A stretch of 64,000 nt of DNA, taken from positions 1,178,001-1,242,000 of the forward strand of contig NZ_FNWK01000001.1 of assembly GCF_900108295.1 (NCBI RefSeq). The letters run 5' to 3'. The notes below the pieces were generated by a model. That model searched no databases. It was not told the DNA's origin and saw nothing but the letters and a program-made list of their open reading frames with translations. Positions within the stretch are counted from its first letter, which is position 1. Each line of letters starts with the position of its first letter. Positions 55,573 to 64,000 of the stretch are shown here, in pieces. Position numbers and translations under genes: made by a program. This DNA comes from Sphingopyxis sp. YR583 (GTDB taxonomy: Bacteria > Pseudomonadota > Alphaproteobacteria > Sphingomonadales > Sphingomonadaceae).

Positions 55573-57717
55573 ATGAACCGCAAATTCGTCTTCGCCGCGC
55601 TCGCCTGCACGGCGCTTTCCTCGCCCGCTTTCGCGCAGGACAGTGCGCCCGTCGCCGATGGCGACGAAAGCGAAGGCACGATCGTCGTCACCGCCGCGCG
55701 CACGATCCTGCCGCCAAACGCGCTGCCGCTGACGATCGACGTCATTTCCAAGGAAAGCCTCGATCAACAGGTGGCGGTCGCCGGCTCGGTCATCGACGCA
55801 GTCGCGAACCTGACCCCCAGCTTCTCGCCGACGCGCCAGAAACTCTCGGGCTCGGGCGAAACGCTGCGCGGCCGCTCACCGCTCTATGCGATCAACGGCA
55901 TCCCGCAATCGACCCCGATCCGCGACGGATCGCGCGACGGCTATACGATCGATCCCTTCTTCCTCGACCGCGTCGAGCTGATCTATGGATCGAACGCGCT
56001 GCAGGGAATTGGCGCGACCGGCGGCGTCGTCAATCAGGTGGTGATCAGGGCGCCGCAGGAAGACGGCCTCTCGGGCCGCGCGCTGGTGCAGGGATCGACC
56101 GGCAATTTCGAAAGCAACAGCTTTGGCGGCAAGCTCGGCGGGCTGCTCGCCTATCGCCAGGGCGGATTCGACGTCACCGGTGGCGTCGCCTATGAAACGC
56201 GCGGCCTCTATTACGACGGTGCCGGCCGCCGCGTGGGCATCGACAATACGCAGGGCGATGTGCAGGACAGCAAGAGCCTCAGCTTCTTTGCGCGACTGGG
56301 CTATGACCTGTCATCGACCGCGCGGATCGAACTGTTCGCCACGCGCTTCAATCTGGAAGGCAATGGCGACTGGGTGCAGGTCGCGGGCAACCGGACGACA
56401 GGCCTTCCCACCAGCTCGCGCCGTGGGGATATACAGGGCGAAGCGGCCTCCAACCGCGTCGAAACCGTCAATCTGACGCTGACCGACACCGACCTTGGCG
56501 GCGGCAACCTGATCTTCCAGGCCTTTTTCAACCGGTCGCGCGATATTTTCGGCGGCGATGTCAGCGCGACCTTCCAGGACGCCAGCATCGCCCCCATCGG
56601 CACCTTGTTCGACCAGTCGGCGAACCGCTCGCGCAAGATCGGCGCGCGCGTGAGCTATGAACGGCAATTTTTCGACGCGCTCAACGTCACGCTCGGCTTC
56701 GACTCGATGTGGGACAAGACCCAGCAGGAAATGATCGCGACCGCGCGCTACTGGGTTCCGCCGACAACCTTCCGCACCCTCGCCCCCTTCGGCCAGGCCA
56801 ATCTGAAACTGTTCGACGGCGCCCTGCGCGTTGCGGGCGGCGCGCGCTGGGAAAACGGCCAGCTCAAAGTCGACGATTATGTGACGCTGGCTTCCTATAA
56901 TTCAGCGCGGGTCAGCGGCGGCACCCGCAATTTCGACGATCTGCTGATCAACGGCGGGGTGATCTTCGAGCCGGCGCAAGGCCTCCGCGCCTATGCCAGC
57001 TATGCCGAAGGCTATTCGATCGCCGACGTCGGCCGCATCCTGCGGGCCGTCAATGGCGCGACCCAGCCGAACTTCCGCATCGAAGACGTCAACGTCACCC
57101 CCGTCATTTCGAACAATCGCGAGGTCGGCATTGAAATCAAGCGCGGACCGCTCGATGCCAGCGCGTCCTATTTCTGGTCGACCTCAAAGGATGGCGGCCT
57201 GTTGGTCGTGAACAGCGCGGGCGTTTATGACGTTCAGCGCCAGCGCATCGAAATCGAAGGTTTCGAGATCAATCTGGCGGTTCAATTGCCCGTCGACGGG
57301 CTGAAGCTCGGCACCGGCTATGCCCATCTGTCGGGCCGAACCGACAGCAACAAGGACGACAAGGTCGATATCGACCTCGACGGCGCGAATATTTCGCCCG
57401 ACCGGGTCAATTTCTGGGCGAGCTATAACAACGGTCCGGTGTCCGCGCGCGTGCAGGCGGGCCTCTATCTCGACCGCAAATTCGATGGCGCGGCGGCCAA
57501 CACTGCCTTTTCGGGCTACACGCTGACCGATGCGGTGCTGCGTTACGATCTGTCGCGTCTCGGCGCGGTCACGCTTGCAGCGTCGAACCTGTTCGATGTC
57601 GACTATGTCACCTATAACAGCCAGACGATCCGCTCGACCGTCGTCGCGACCGACAATGCGCGCTTCTTTACCGGGCGCGGCCGGACCGTCACGCTCGGCT
57701 GGGACTACAGGTTCTAA
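55573..57717 (+). CDS. TonB-dependent receptor, siderophore type
   Basis: A 714-residue outer-membrane receptor: signal peptide (residues 1-22, AFA-QD), plug domain (about 40-165), then a 22-strand barrel ending in Phe (TLGWDYRF). The plug start VVTAART resembles a TonB box region (ESEGTIVVTA). The PepSY membrane protein gene 15 bases downstream is a usual partner of ferric siderophore receptors, so iron uptake is the likely role. AGGAG precedes the ATG by 8 bases. Confidence 0.92.
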   Translation: MNRKFVFAALACTALSSPAFAQDSAPVADGDESEGTIVVTAARTILPPNALPLTIDVISKESLDQQVAVAGSVIDAVANLTPSFSPTRQKLSGSGETLRGRSPLYAINGIPQSTPIRDGSRDGYTIDPFFLDRVELIYGSNALQGIGATGGVVNQVVIRAPQEDGLSGRALVQGSTGNFESNSFGGKLGGLLAYRQGGFDVTGGVAYETRGLYYDGAGRRVGIDNTQGDVQDSKSLSFFARLGYDLSSTARIELFATRFNLEGNGDWVQVAGNRTTGLPTSSRRGDIQGEAASNRVETVNLTLTDTDLGGGNLIFQAFFNRSRDIFGGDVSATFQDASIAPIGTLFDQSANRSRKIGARVSYERQFFDALNVTLGFDSMWDKTQQEMIATARYWVPPTTFRTLAPFGQANLKLFDGALRVAGGARWENGQLKVDDYVTLASYNSARVSGGTRNFDDLLINGGVIFEPAQGLRAYASYAEGYSIADVGRILRAVNGATQPNFRIEDVNVTPVISNNREVGIEIKRGPLDASASYFWSTSKDGGLLVVNSAGVYDVQRQRIEIEGFEINLAVQLPVDGLKLGTGYAHLSGRTDSNKDDKVDIDLDGANISPDRVNFWASYNNGPVSARVQAGLYLDRKFDGAAANTAFSGYTLTDAVLRYDLSRLGAVTLAASNLFDVDYVTYNSQTIRSTVVATDNARFFTGRGRTVTLGWDYRF

Positions 57718-57732
57718 AGGGGCGTTTTCGAC

Positions 57733-58821
57733 ATGATGAAGCTGCTCGACACGCTGCACCGCTGGACGGGGGGCCTGATCGGCCTCGTGCTGGCGCTGCT
57801 CGGCCTGTCGGGCACGATCCTGCTCTATGATTATCTGTGGATCGGATTTCCGGGCACCGGCGATCCGCTGCGCGGCGACCTGACGACGGTCGCCGCAACC
57901 ACCGAACGGCTGATGGCAACGCCGGGCGCGCAGGGCATCATCTTTGCCGACGAACGCTTTGGGCTCCACCAGCTCCGCTTCGGCAAGGATGCGGGCGCCT
58001 ATGCGAACCAGTCGGGGGAGATCGTCACGCGCTGGGCAAGCCAGTGGGAACGGCCCGAGCTCTGGATCTTCGATTTCCACCACCATCTGTTCACCGGCGA
58101 CAGCGGCGAGTGGGTCATCGGCATCGCCGGGCTTTGCGGCCTGTTCTTCGTGATCAGTGGCGTGATCCTGTGGTGGCGCACCCGCAAGACCTTCCAGTTC
58201 CGCCTCTGGCCCAAGCGGATGTCGCGTCCCTCGATCGTGATGCACCACCGCGACCTCGGCATTGTCGTCGCGCCCTTGCTGCTGATCTCGATCGTCACGG
58301 GCACGATGATGATCTTCCGTCCGTTCGCGCTCGGCGTCGTCGCGCCCTTCGGTCCGCTCGCCGAGACCGCGAAAGCGCTCGACCCGCCGAAATACAAGGG
58401 CGGCCCGCTCGCGGACAAACCCGACTATACCGCGATGCTCACCGAAGCGCGCCGCCGCTTCCCCGACGCCGAATTCCGTATCCTCAGCCTGCCGCGCAAG
58501 CCCGGCGACCCGATCAGCCTGCGCATGAAGCAGCCCGCCGAATGGCTGCCCAATGGCCGCTCGACACTGGCGTTCGACGCCGCGACAGGCGAAGTGCTCG
58601 GTGTCCGCGATGCGCTGAAGCTCGCCCCCGGCGCACAGGCGTTCAACATGGCCTTCCCGATCCACGCGTCAAAGGTCGGCGGCTGGGCGTGGCGCATCCT
58701 GCTCACCATCTCGGGCCTTACGCTGACGATGCTCGGCAGCCTCGCGGTGTGGACCTTCTGGTTCAAGCGGCCGAAGCCCGCGAAACGCGCGGTGAAAAAG
58801 GCCGCACTCGCTTCGGCATAG
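57733..58821 (+). CDS. PepSY-associated membrane protein, siderophore reduction type
   Basis: A 362-residue protein with four membrane helices (about residues 15-35, 132-152, 180-200 and 320-340) and two periplasmic PepSY-like regions. The helix-flanking His residues (TLHRWTGG, FDFHHHLFTG, MHHRDLGI) may bind heme, as in ferric-siderophore reductases of the PepSY-TM family. It follows the TonB receptor by 15 bases, so it probably acts on the imported iron complex at the inner membrane. The C-terminus is Lys-rich. Confidence 0.9.
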   Translation: MMKLLDTLHRWTGGLIGLVLALLGLSGTILLYDYLWIGFPGTGDPLRGDLTTVAATTERLMATPGAQGIIFADERFGLHQLRFGKDAGAYANQSGEIVTRWASQWERPELWIFDFHHHLFTGDSGEWVIGIAGLCGLFFVISGVILWWRTRKTFQFRLWPKRMSRPSIVMHHRDLGIVVAPLLLISIVTGTMMIFRPFALGVVAPFGPLAETAKALDPPKYKGGPLADKPDYTAMLTEARRRFPDAEFRILSLPRKPGDPISLRMKQPAEWLPNGRSTLAFDAATGEVLGVRDALKLAPGAQAFNMAFPIHASKVGGWAWRILLTISGLTLTMLGSLAVWTFWFKRPKPAKRAVKKAALASA

Positions 58822-58955
58822 GCAGGTGCCGCGCGCCTGTCATGGTTGCATGCCGCAACCATAGCCCCTACATTCGGCGCTCAACCGATCGGAGAATTTC
58901 GCCATGGACCGCAACCTGACCGCAACGCAGCCCCGCCTTGCCGCCAGGAAAGTCC

Positions 58956-60560
58956 ATGTTCATGCCCTCCATTACGATCTCCAACCTCGGCTGGTCCGCG
59001 CCTGACGGCCGCGCCGTCCTTTCCGGCCTCGACCTCAATTTCCAGTCCGAACGCACCGGCATCGTCGGGCGCAACGGCGTCGGCAAATCGACGCTGCTGC
59101 GCCTGCTGACCGGCGAACTCGCGCCCACGTCGGGCAGCATCGCCATCGACGGCAACATCGCGATGCTTCGCCAGACGGTGCAGGTCGCGGCGCAGGACAG
59201 CATCGCCGACCTGTTCGGCGCGCGGGACGCCCTCGCCCTGCTCCGCAAAGCCGAAGCCGGCGAGGCGAGCGTCGAGGAGATCGGCGACGCCGACTGGACG
59301 CTCGAAGCGCGGATCGACGAGGCGCTTGCGGGCGTCGGCCTGCCCCTGCCAGCCGACACGCGGCTCGCGCACTTGTCGGGCGGTCAGCGCACGCGCGCCG
59401 CGCTCGCGGGGGCGATGTTCGCCGCGCCCGACTTCCTGCTGCTCGACGAGCCGACCAACAATCTCGATCGCGAAGGGCGCGGCGCGGTTCGCGACCTCCT
59501 TGCTCGCTGGCGCGGCGGCGCGATCGTCGTCAGCCACGACCGCGAATTGCTCGAGGAAATGGATGCGATCGTCGAACTGACCGGCCTCGGCGCCGCGCGC
59601 TACGGCGGCGGGTGGAGCGCCTATCGCGCGCGCAAGGACATCGAGCAGGCGGCCGTCGAGGCCGAACTCGCGGGCGCCGAAAAGCGCGCCGATGCGGCGC
59701 AGCGGCAGGCGCAGACGGCCACCGAGAAACAGGATCGCCGCGATTCGCGCGGGCGCGCCAAGGCCGCGCGCGGCGACATGCCCAAAATCCTCATCGGCGG
59801 GCTCAAACGCCGCGCCGAGGAAACCCGCGCCGCGGGGAGCCGCCTCGCCGAACGGCAGCGCGGCGAGGCCGAAGGACAGCTCGCTGCCGCGCGTGCGAAG
59901 ATCGAGATTATCGACCCGCTCTCGGTCGGCCTGCCTTCCTCGGGTCTCGCCGGATCGCGGACGGTGCTCGCGCTCGACCATGTCACCGCGGGCTATATCG
60001 ACGGCCGGCCGATCATAGGGGGCCTGTCTTTCGTCGTCACCGGCCCCGAACGCATCGCGGTCACCGGCCCCAATGGCTCGGGCAAGTCGACGCTGCTCGC
60101 ATTGATCGCGGGCACGCTGGCGCCCTGGTCTGGAGACATTCGCGTCGGCGTCCCCTTCGCGCTCTTCGACCAGCGTGTCAGCCTGCTCGACCCCGCGCTG
60201 TCGATCGCCGACAATTTCCTACGCCTCAACCCGGGAACGACGAATAATCAGTGCCGCGCCGCGCTCGCGCGCTTCCGCTTTCGCGCCGATGCCGCCGACC
60301 GCATCGTCGGGACGCTCAGCGGCGGCCAGATGCTGCGCGCCGGTCTCGCCTGCGTCCTTGGCGCGCCGCAGCCGCCGCAATTGCTCATCCTCGACGAGCC
60401 CGCAAACCATCTCGACATCGAATCGCTTACCGCCGTCGAAACGGGCCTTGCCGCCTATGACGGCGCGCTGCTCGTCGTCAGTCACGACACGGCGTTTCTG
60501 GAGGCGATCGGGACGACACGGACGATCGAATTGACGCGCATCGTGAACGACGGGGTTTAA
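58956..60560 (+). CDS. ABC-F family ATP-binding protein
   Basis: A 534-residue protein with two ABC ATPase domains and no membrane part, hence ABC-F (ribosome-associated translation factor type). Domain 1 has GRNGVGKSTLLRLL, LSGGQRTRAALAG and LLDEPTNNLD. A charged coiled-coil linker (about residues 225-315, with many Arg/Ala/Glu) corresponds to the interdomain P-site tip. Domain 2 has GPNGSGKSTLLAL and LSGGQMLRAGLAC. ATGs at 58956 and 58962 are both possible; a GGAAAG lies just upstream. The exact subfamily (Uup, EttA, resistance) is not clear. Confidence 0.88.
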   Translation: MFMPSITISNLGWSAPDGRAVLSGLDLNFQSERTGIVGRNGVGKSTLLRLLTGELAPTSGSIAIDGNIAMLRQTVQVAAQDSIADLFGARDALALLRKAEAGEASVEEIGDADWTLEARIDEALAGVGLPLPADTRLAHLSGGQRTRAALAGAMFAAPDFLLLDEPTNNLDREGRGAVRDLLARWRGGAIVVSHDRELLEEMDAIVELTGLGAARYGGGWSAYRARKDIEQAAVEAELAGAEKRADAAQRQAQTATEKQDRRDSRGRAKAARGDMPKILIGGLKRRAEETRAAGSRLAERQRGEAEGQLAAARAKIEIIDPLSVGLPSSGLAGSRTVLALDHVTAGYIDGRPIIGGLSFVVTGPERIAVTGPNGSGKSTLLALIAGTLAPWSGDIRVGVPFALFDQRVSLLDPALSIADNFLRLNPGTTNNQCRAALARFRFRADAADRIVGTLSGGQMLRAGLACVLGAPQPPQLLILDEPANHLDIESLTAVETGLAAYDGALLVVSHDTAFLEAIGTTRTIELTRIVNDGV

Positions 60561-60647
60561 CCGGCGTCCGCCCGATTTTTACATCGGCGCACCATCTTTC
60601 GCCGCCACGCTAACCTTCTTTTAACCAGCCGGCACCAACAACCGCCT

Positions 60648-61316
60648 ATGGCCATTTCCGGATATTTTCTTCCCTCGGCGCCCGGTGCCGACAGGCGTTT
60701 CAACGACCGCCGGAAACTCAGCCTTCTCGCCCGGGGCTCGCACCATGACGGCACGGGTATCGAGGTCCAGATCCACAATATCTCGGGAACGGGCCTGTTG
60801 TTCGAAAGCGACGTCAAGCTATCGGCCGGCGACCGGATAGAAATCGAGCTTCCGCACGCCGGCGACATTACCGCCGTCGTCATCTGGGCGAGCGGGCGGC
60901 ATGTCGGATGCCAGTTCGAAGGCCCGGTATCGCCCGCAACGCTCAGCGCCGTGGAACTCAAGGCCGCGGTCGACCCGGACCCCGTGGTTGAAGCGGAGGT
61001 CGCCGAACCCGCAATCGACGAAGCCTTTGGCGACCGCCTGCAACGACTGCGCACCGAGGCCGGGCTCAATCAGGCCGAGGTCGCCGAACAAATGGGCGTC
61101 AGCGCGCCGTCGGTCTCGAGCTGGGAAACCGGCCGGTCGCGCCCCAAGCACGGGCGCATGGCGCAGCTCGCCGGCATATTGGGAGTCCCGGCGACCGATC
61201 TGCTCGACGATGCGGCGCCCGAAGACGCGCAGGAGCTGATCGAGCGGAGCCGCGAGGAAATCGCGCACGCCATGGGGGTCAGCGTCGACCGGGTGCGGAT
61301 CTTCGTCGAATATTAG
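60648..61316 (+). CDS. PilZ domain fused to XRE-type HTH
   Basis: A 222-residue fusion. Residues 14 to about 105 form a PilZ domain: DRRFNDRRKLSLLARG supplies the RxxxR motif and IHNISGTGLLFES the D/NxSxxG motif for cyclic-di-GMP. Residues 128 to 185 are a Cro/C1-type helix-turn-helix (FGDRLQRLRTEAGLNQAEVA, then VSAPSVSSWETGRSRP). A helical tail follows. This would be a one-component, c-di-GMP-responsive transcription regulator; target genes are unknown. It converges on the glutathione S-transferase with a 9-base gap. Confidence 0.85.
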   Translation: MAISGYFLPSAPGADRRFNDRRKLSLLARGSHHDGTGIEVQIHNISGTGLLFESDVKLSAGDRIEIELPHAGDITAVVIWASGRHVGCQFEGPVSPATLSAVELKAAVDPDPVVEAEVAEPAIDEAFGDRLQRLRTEAGLNQAEVAEQMGVSAPSVSSWETGRSRPKHGRMAQLAGILGVPATDLLDDAAPEDAQELIERSREEIAHAMGVSVDRVRIFVEY

Positions 61317-61325
61317 CGGCGCGAT

Positions 61326-61976
61326 CTACGCCGCCATCACCCGCGCGATCAGTTTTTCTTCCTTCGCAATCCATGGGGCCATGCTGGGCCGCGACAAGAT
61401 AGCCTCGCTCCACGCAGCGATCTTCGGATGCGTCGCCGGATCGACGCACGCGCCGCAATGGCGAAAATTCATCAGCGGGGAGGCGACCGCGATATCGGCG
61501 AGCGTCAGCCGGTCGCCGACGAGGAAACCCGACGCCGGAAGCGCGCTTTCCAGATAGGCGAGCAGCTTGGGCAATTCCTCGCCCTCGGCTTGCGCCGCCG
61601 CAGCCAGATCGCCTTCGCGACCAAGAAATTTCGGCGCGACGATGCGGTTGAAGAATATCTTGCCGCTGCACGCCGCGAATACCGTGTCGCCGAACTCCTC
61701 CCACCAGATTACCCGGCCGCGTTCCTGCGGGTCGGCGGGGATCAGCGCGGGCTCGGGATATTTCGCCTCGATATATTGGATGATCGCGCTCGAATCGGCG
61801 AGCATGAAGCCGTCGTCGTCCATTGCCGGCATCTTGCCGAGCGGCGACGCGGCGCGAAACCCCGGGTCGGGATCGCCGATGCCGACACCCTTCAGCTCGA
61901 ACTCGATCCCCTTTTCACCCAGATAACCCAGCAATTTCCGCACGAACGGCGACACCACCGACCCGTAAATGATCAT
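61326..61976 (-). CDS. Glutathione S-transferase family protein
   Basis: A 216-residue protein with an N-terminal thioredoxin-like domain (IIYGSVVSPFVRKLLGYLG, KMPAMDDDGFMLADSSAIIQ) and a C-terminal all-helical domain (ASGFLVGDRLTLADIAVAS). The catalytic residue position holds Ser (SPF) as in theta/beta-type enzymes. Substrate unknown. Divergent from the CHASE-HWE kinase. Confidence 0.92.
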   Translation of the reverse strand: MIIYGSVVSPFVRKLLGYLGEKGIEFELKGVGIGDPDPGFRAASPLGKMPAMDDDGFMLADSSAIIQYIEAKYPEPALIPADPQERGRVIWWEEFGDTVFAACSGKIFFNRIVAPKFLGREGDLAAAAQAEGEELPKLLAYLESALPASGFLVGDRLTLADIAVASPLMNFRHCGACVDPATHPKIAAWSEAILSRPSMAPWIAKEEKLIARVMAA

Positions 61977-62145
61977 CCTGCTTCTCCCGTTTCTTAACCC
62001 ATATCATAGGCGACGGGTTTTCACTTGCAACCGGCCGGGCGACGGAACCGAAGCGGCACGAAATTAACTTGCTATCAGTCCGTTCGCGTGAAAGATCGGT
62101 GACGGAGGGGGCGCTGCTGCGGCAGCCATCAGCGGGATATTAACA

Positions 62146-63748
62146 ATGCGCCCTTCAACCTGGGCAGATCGGCTGTTAGCGCTGCTGGTCCGCTTCGTCG
62201 GGCTGGTCATCCTGCTGGCGACCATCGTCGCGGCGAGTGCCAGTTTTCTTTATAATCAGGCCGAAGAAGCCGATCAGGCCGAACGCGTCGCGGCGCAGTT
62301 CAACATGCGGCTGCGCGACCATGTCGCGATCCTCGAGGGCGTTCGCGCGCTCTACCAGTCCGATAGCGGCGCGAGCGGGCCCGGCATCCGTTCCTATCTC
62401 GCCGCGCTCCAGCCGCAGGTCCAGGCACCCGGCATGGAAGGCATCGGGATCGCCGCCGCGATGCGCGCCGGCACCCCCGACGCTCTCGAAGCGCGGCTCA
62501 GGGAAAATTACGGCGAGGATATCAAGGTGTGGCCGGCGACCGACCAGCAGGTCGGATTTCCCGTCGTCCTGGTCGAACCCTATACGCCGCGTCGGCACGT
62601 CGCGCTCGGCTTCGACATGTATAGCGAGCCGGTACGGCGTGAGGCGATGCGCCGCGCGTGGCAGACGGGCCGCCCCGCGGCGAGCGGTATCGTCCACCTC
62701 GCGCAGGAAAAGGCCGCTACGGTCAAGCAGCCCGGCTTTCTCATCTACCTTCCCGTCTATACCCGCGGTTCGGAGCCCAGCGTGACCGACGAGGCGGCAA
62801 AAACGACCGGCACCCGCCCCGTCGAAGCCTTTGTGTATGCCCCCTTCCGCGTCAACGACATGATGAAGGCCATCCTCGGGCCGCAGCTCGGCCAGATCGA
62901 CGGGCTCGAAATCCGCGCCGGAGCCGGCCCCTCGGCGCCCGTCGTTTTCCGCCATGGCAAGATGGGCTGGGACGCGCAGGAACAGGTGCTGCGGATCGCC
63001 GACCGCCAGTGGACGATGCGCATTTCCTATGGCCGCCTGCTCGAACGGCTCGGCCGCCCGCTCGGTATCTTCCTCTTCGGCCTCGCGCTCGCCGCGCTCG
63101 CGACGCAGCTCCACCGCGTCCAGCAACGCCGCGTTGGAGAGGCACAGGCGCTCGCCGAGGAAAAGGCCCGCCACGCCGAAGACCGCGAGCTGATGATCGG
63201 CGAAATGGCGCACCGGATGAAAAACGCCTTCGCCCGTATCGGCGCGCTTGCCCGCATCACACTGCGCGAATCTGCCACGCTCGAAGAGTTCGAGGCGAAA
63301 TTCGACGGCCGCATGCGTGCCCTGTCCGACGCCAAGCAGATGCTCGTCACCGGCGCGGTCGACAGCGTCGAACTCGGCCGCATCGTTCGCCGCGAACTCG
63401 AGCTCGCCGGCGTGTCGCCGGACCAGCTCGCAGCCATCGCAGGCCCCGAAGTCCGCCTCGACGACGAGGGCGCTCAGGCCATTTCGCTCGCGCTCCACGA
63501 ATTCGTCACGAACAGCATCAAATATGGCGCACTGGCGGGCAAGGGGCACCTTGCCGTCGGCTGGCACCGAGACGATGGCGACATCGAGCTCGACTGGGTC
63601 GAAAGCGATCTTGCCGAAACGCCGCATATCGAAAGCGAAAGCTTCGGTACCCGGTTCATCCGCACGATGATCGAGCGGCAACTCAAGGGCAGCTGGAAAC
63701 GCAGCGCGGTTGACAACCGCCTCGCCATCGTCATTCGATGGCCGGATA

Positions 63749-63765
<17 letters not shown>
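62146..63765 (+). CDS. CHASE-domain HWE histidine kinase
   Basis: A 539-residue membrane sensor kinase. Helix one (LVRFVGLVILLATIVAASAS) and helix two (LGIFLFGLALAALATQL) flank a periplasmic CHASE domain (about residues 60-290). The kinase region begins with the acceptor His in EMAHRMKNAFARIGALAR (H-R-M-K-N). It has the N-box LHEFVTNSIKYGAL and the WxE-type residues in LDWVESD, so it belongs to the HWE class common in sphingomonads and linked to the general stress response or light/redox signals. No response regulator is adjacent. Its end overlaps the next gene by 17 bases. Confidence 0.9.

Positions 63766-64000
<235 letters not shown>

Noticed and set aside
58938..58955. TTG start for the ABC-F gene
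   Set aside because: ATG at 58956 has a nearby GGAAAG site; the TTG adds only six residues with no support.

Overview
The window is GC-rich, gene-dense chromosomal DNA of an alphaproteobacterium, most likely a Sphingopyxis-like member of the Sphingomonadaceae. The evidence is the ChvI-ChvG-HprK-RapZ-EIIA-HPr block beside pckA, a large Oar-type TonB receptor, an HWE histidine kinase, a magnesium-type HemB, patatin and vgr-related proteins of sphingomonad type, and uniformly high GC at third positions. I see about 67 protein genes. No tRNA, rRNA, CRISPR array, insertion sequence or prophage is recognisable, and no gene-free stretch exceeds 300 bases.

Layout. 1-4.4 kb: a partial serine beta-lactamase-like hydrolase, a small secreted protein, and the minus-strand operon ffh-rpsP-rimM. 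4.7-10.7 kb: a GGDEF-EAL protein, the tightly overlapping run dapF-mtaB-ftsY-yciB, and a PuuD-like membrane protein ending at a terminator. 10.7-16.1 kb (minus): hemB, a membrane-anchored spermidine-synthase-like protein and gamma carbonic anhydrase, preceded by an M23 peptidase. 16.4-23.1 kb: a Suv3-like helicase with an S4 RNA-binding protein, ferredoxin fdxA, an unknown protein, clpP and clpX. 23.4-26.9 kb: an Oar-like TonB receptor with its own terminator. 26.9-31.8 kb: sufE and an enlarged phage-shock (Psp) locus. 31.8-38.4 kb: a lipoprotein, rplU-rpmA, a GNAT acetyltransferase, DUF937 and DUF3597 proteins, a DUF885 metallopeptidase-like protein and two unknowns. 38.5-44.8 kb: pckA, divergent from chvI-chvG-hprK-rapZ-EIIA-HPr. 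44.8-53.1 kb: a SpoU methyltransferase, a META-domain lipoprotein, a five-gene minus-strand run ending in rmuC, and dnaK-dnaJ. 53.1-64 kb: a patatin-like protein, a TonB receptor with a PepSY membrane protein, an ABC-F ATPase, a PilZ-HTH fusion, a glutathione S-transferase, a CHASE-HWE kinase and the start of a hydantoinase/oxoprolinase gene.

The most interesting region is the Psp locus at 27.4-31.8 kb. A divergent pspF (sigma-54 activator) faces a good -24/-12 promoter that reads first into a 56-codon gene, then through a strong terminator-like hairpin, then into pspA, pspB and pspC. These are followed by five tandem small proteins, each with one membrane helix and a cytosolic coiled coil. 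Four of the five, together with PspB and in weaker form PspC, share a C-terminal module (an LERI-type core, usually followed by an EI-x-x-LR end). This looks like a duplicated set of PspB/PspC-like partners for PspA. Second is the carbon and envelope control block: ChvI-ChvG, HPr kinase, RapZ and a truncated PTS (EIIA and HPr only), divergent from pckA, whose leader carries a palindromic operator candidate.
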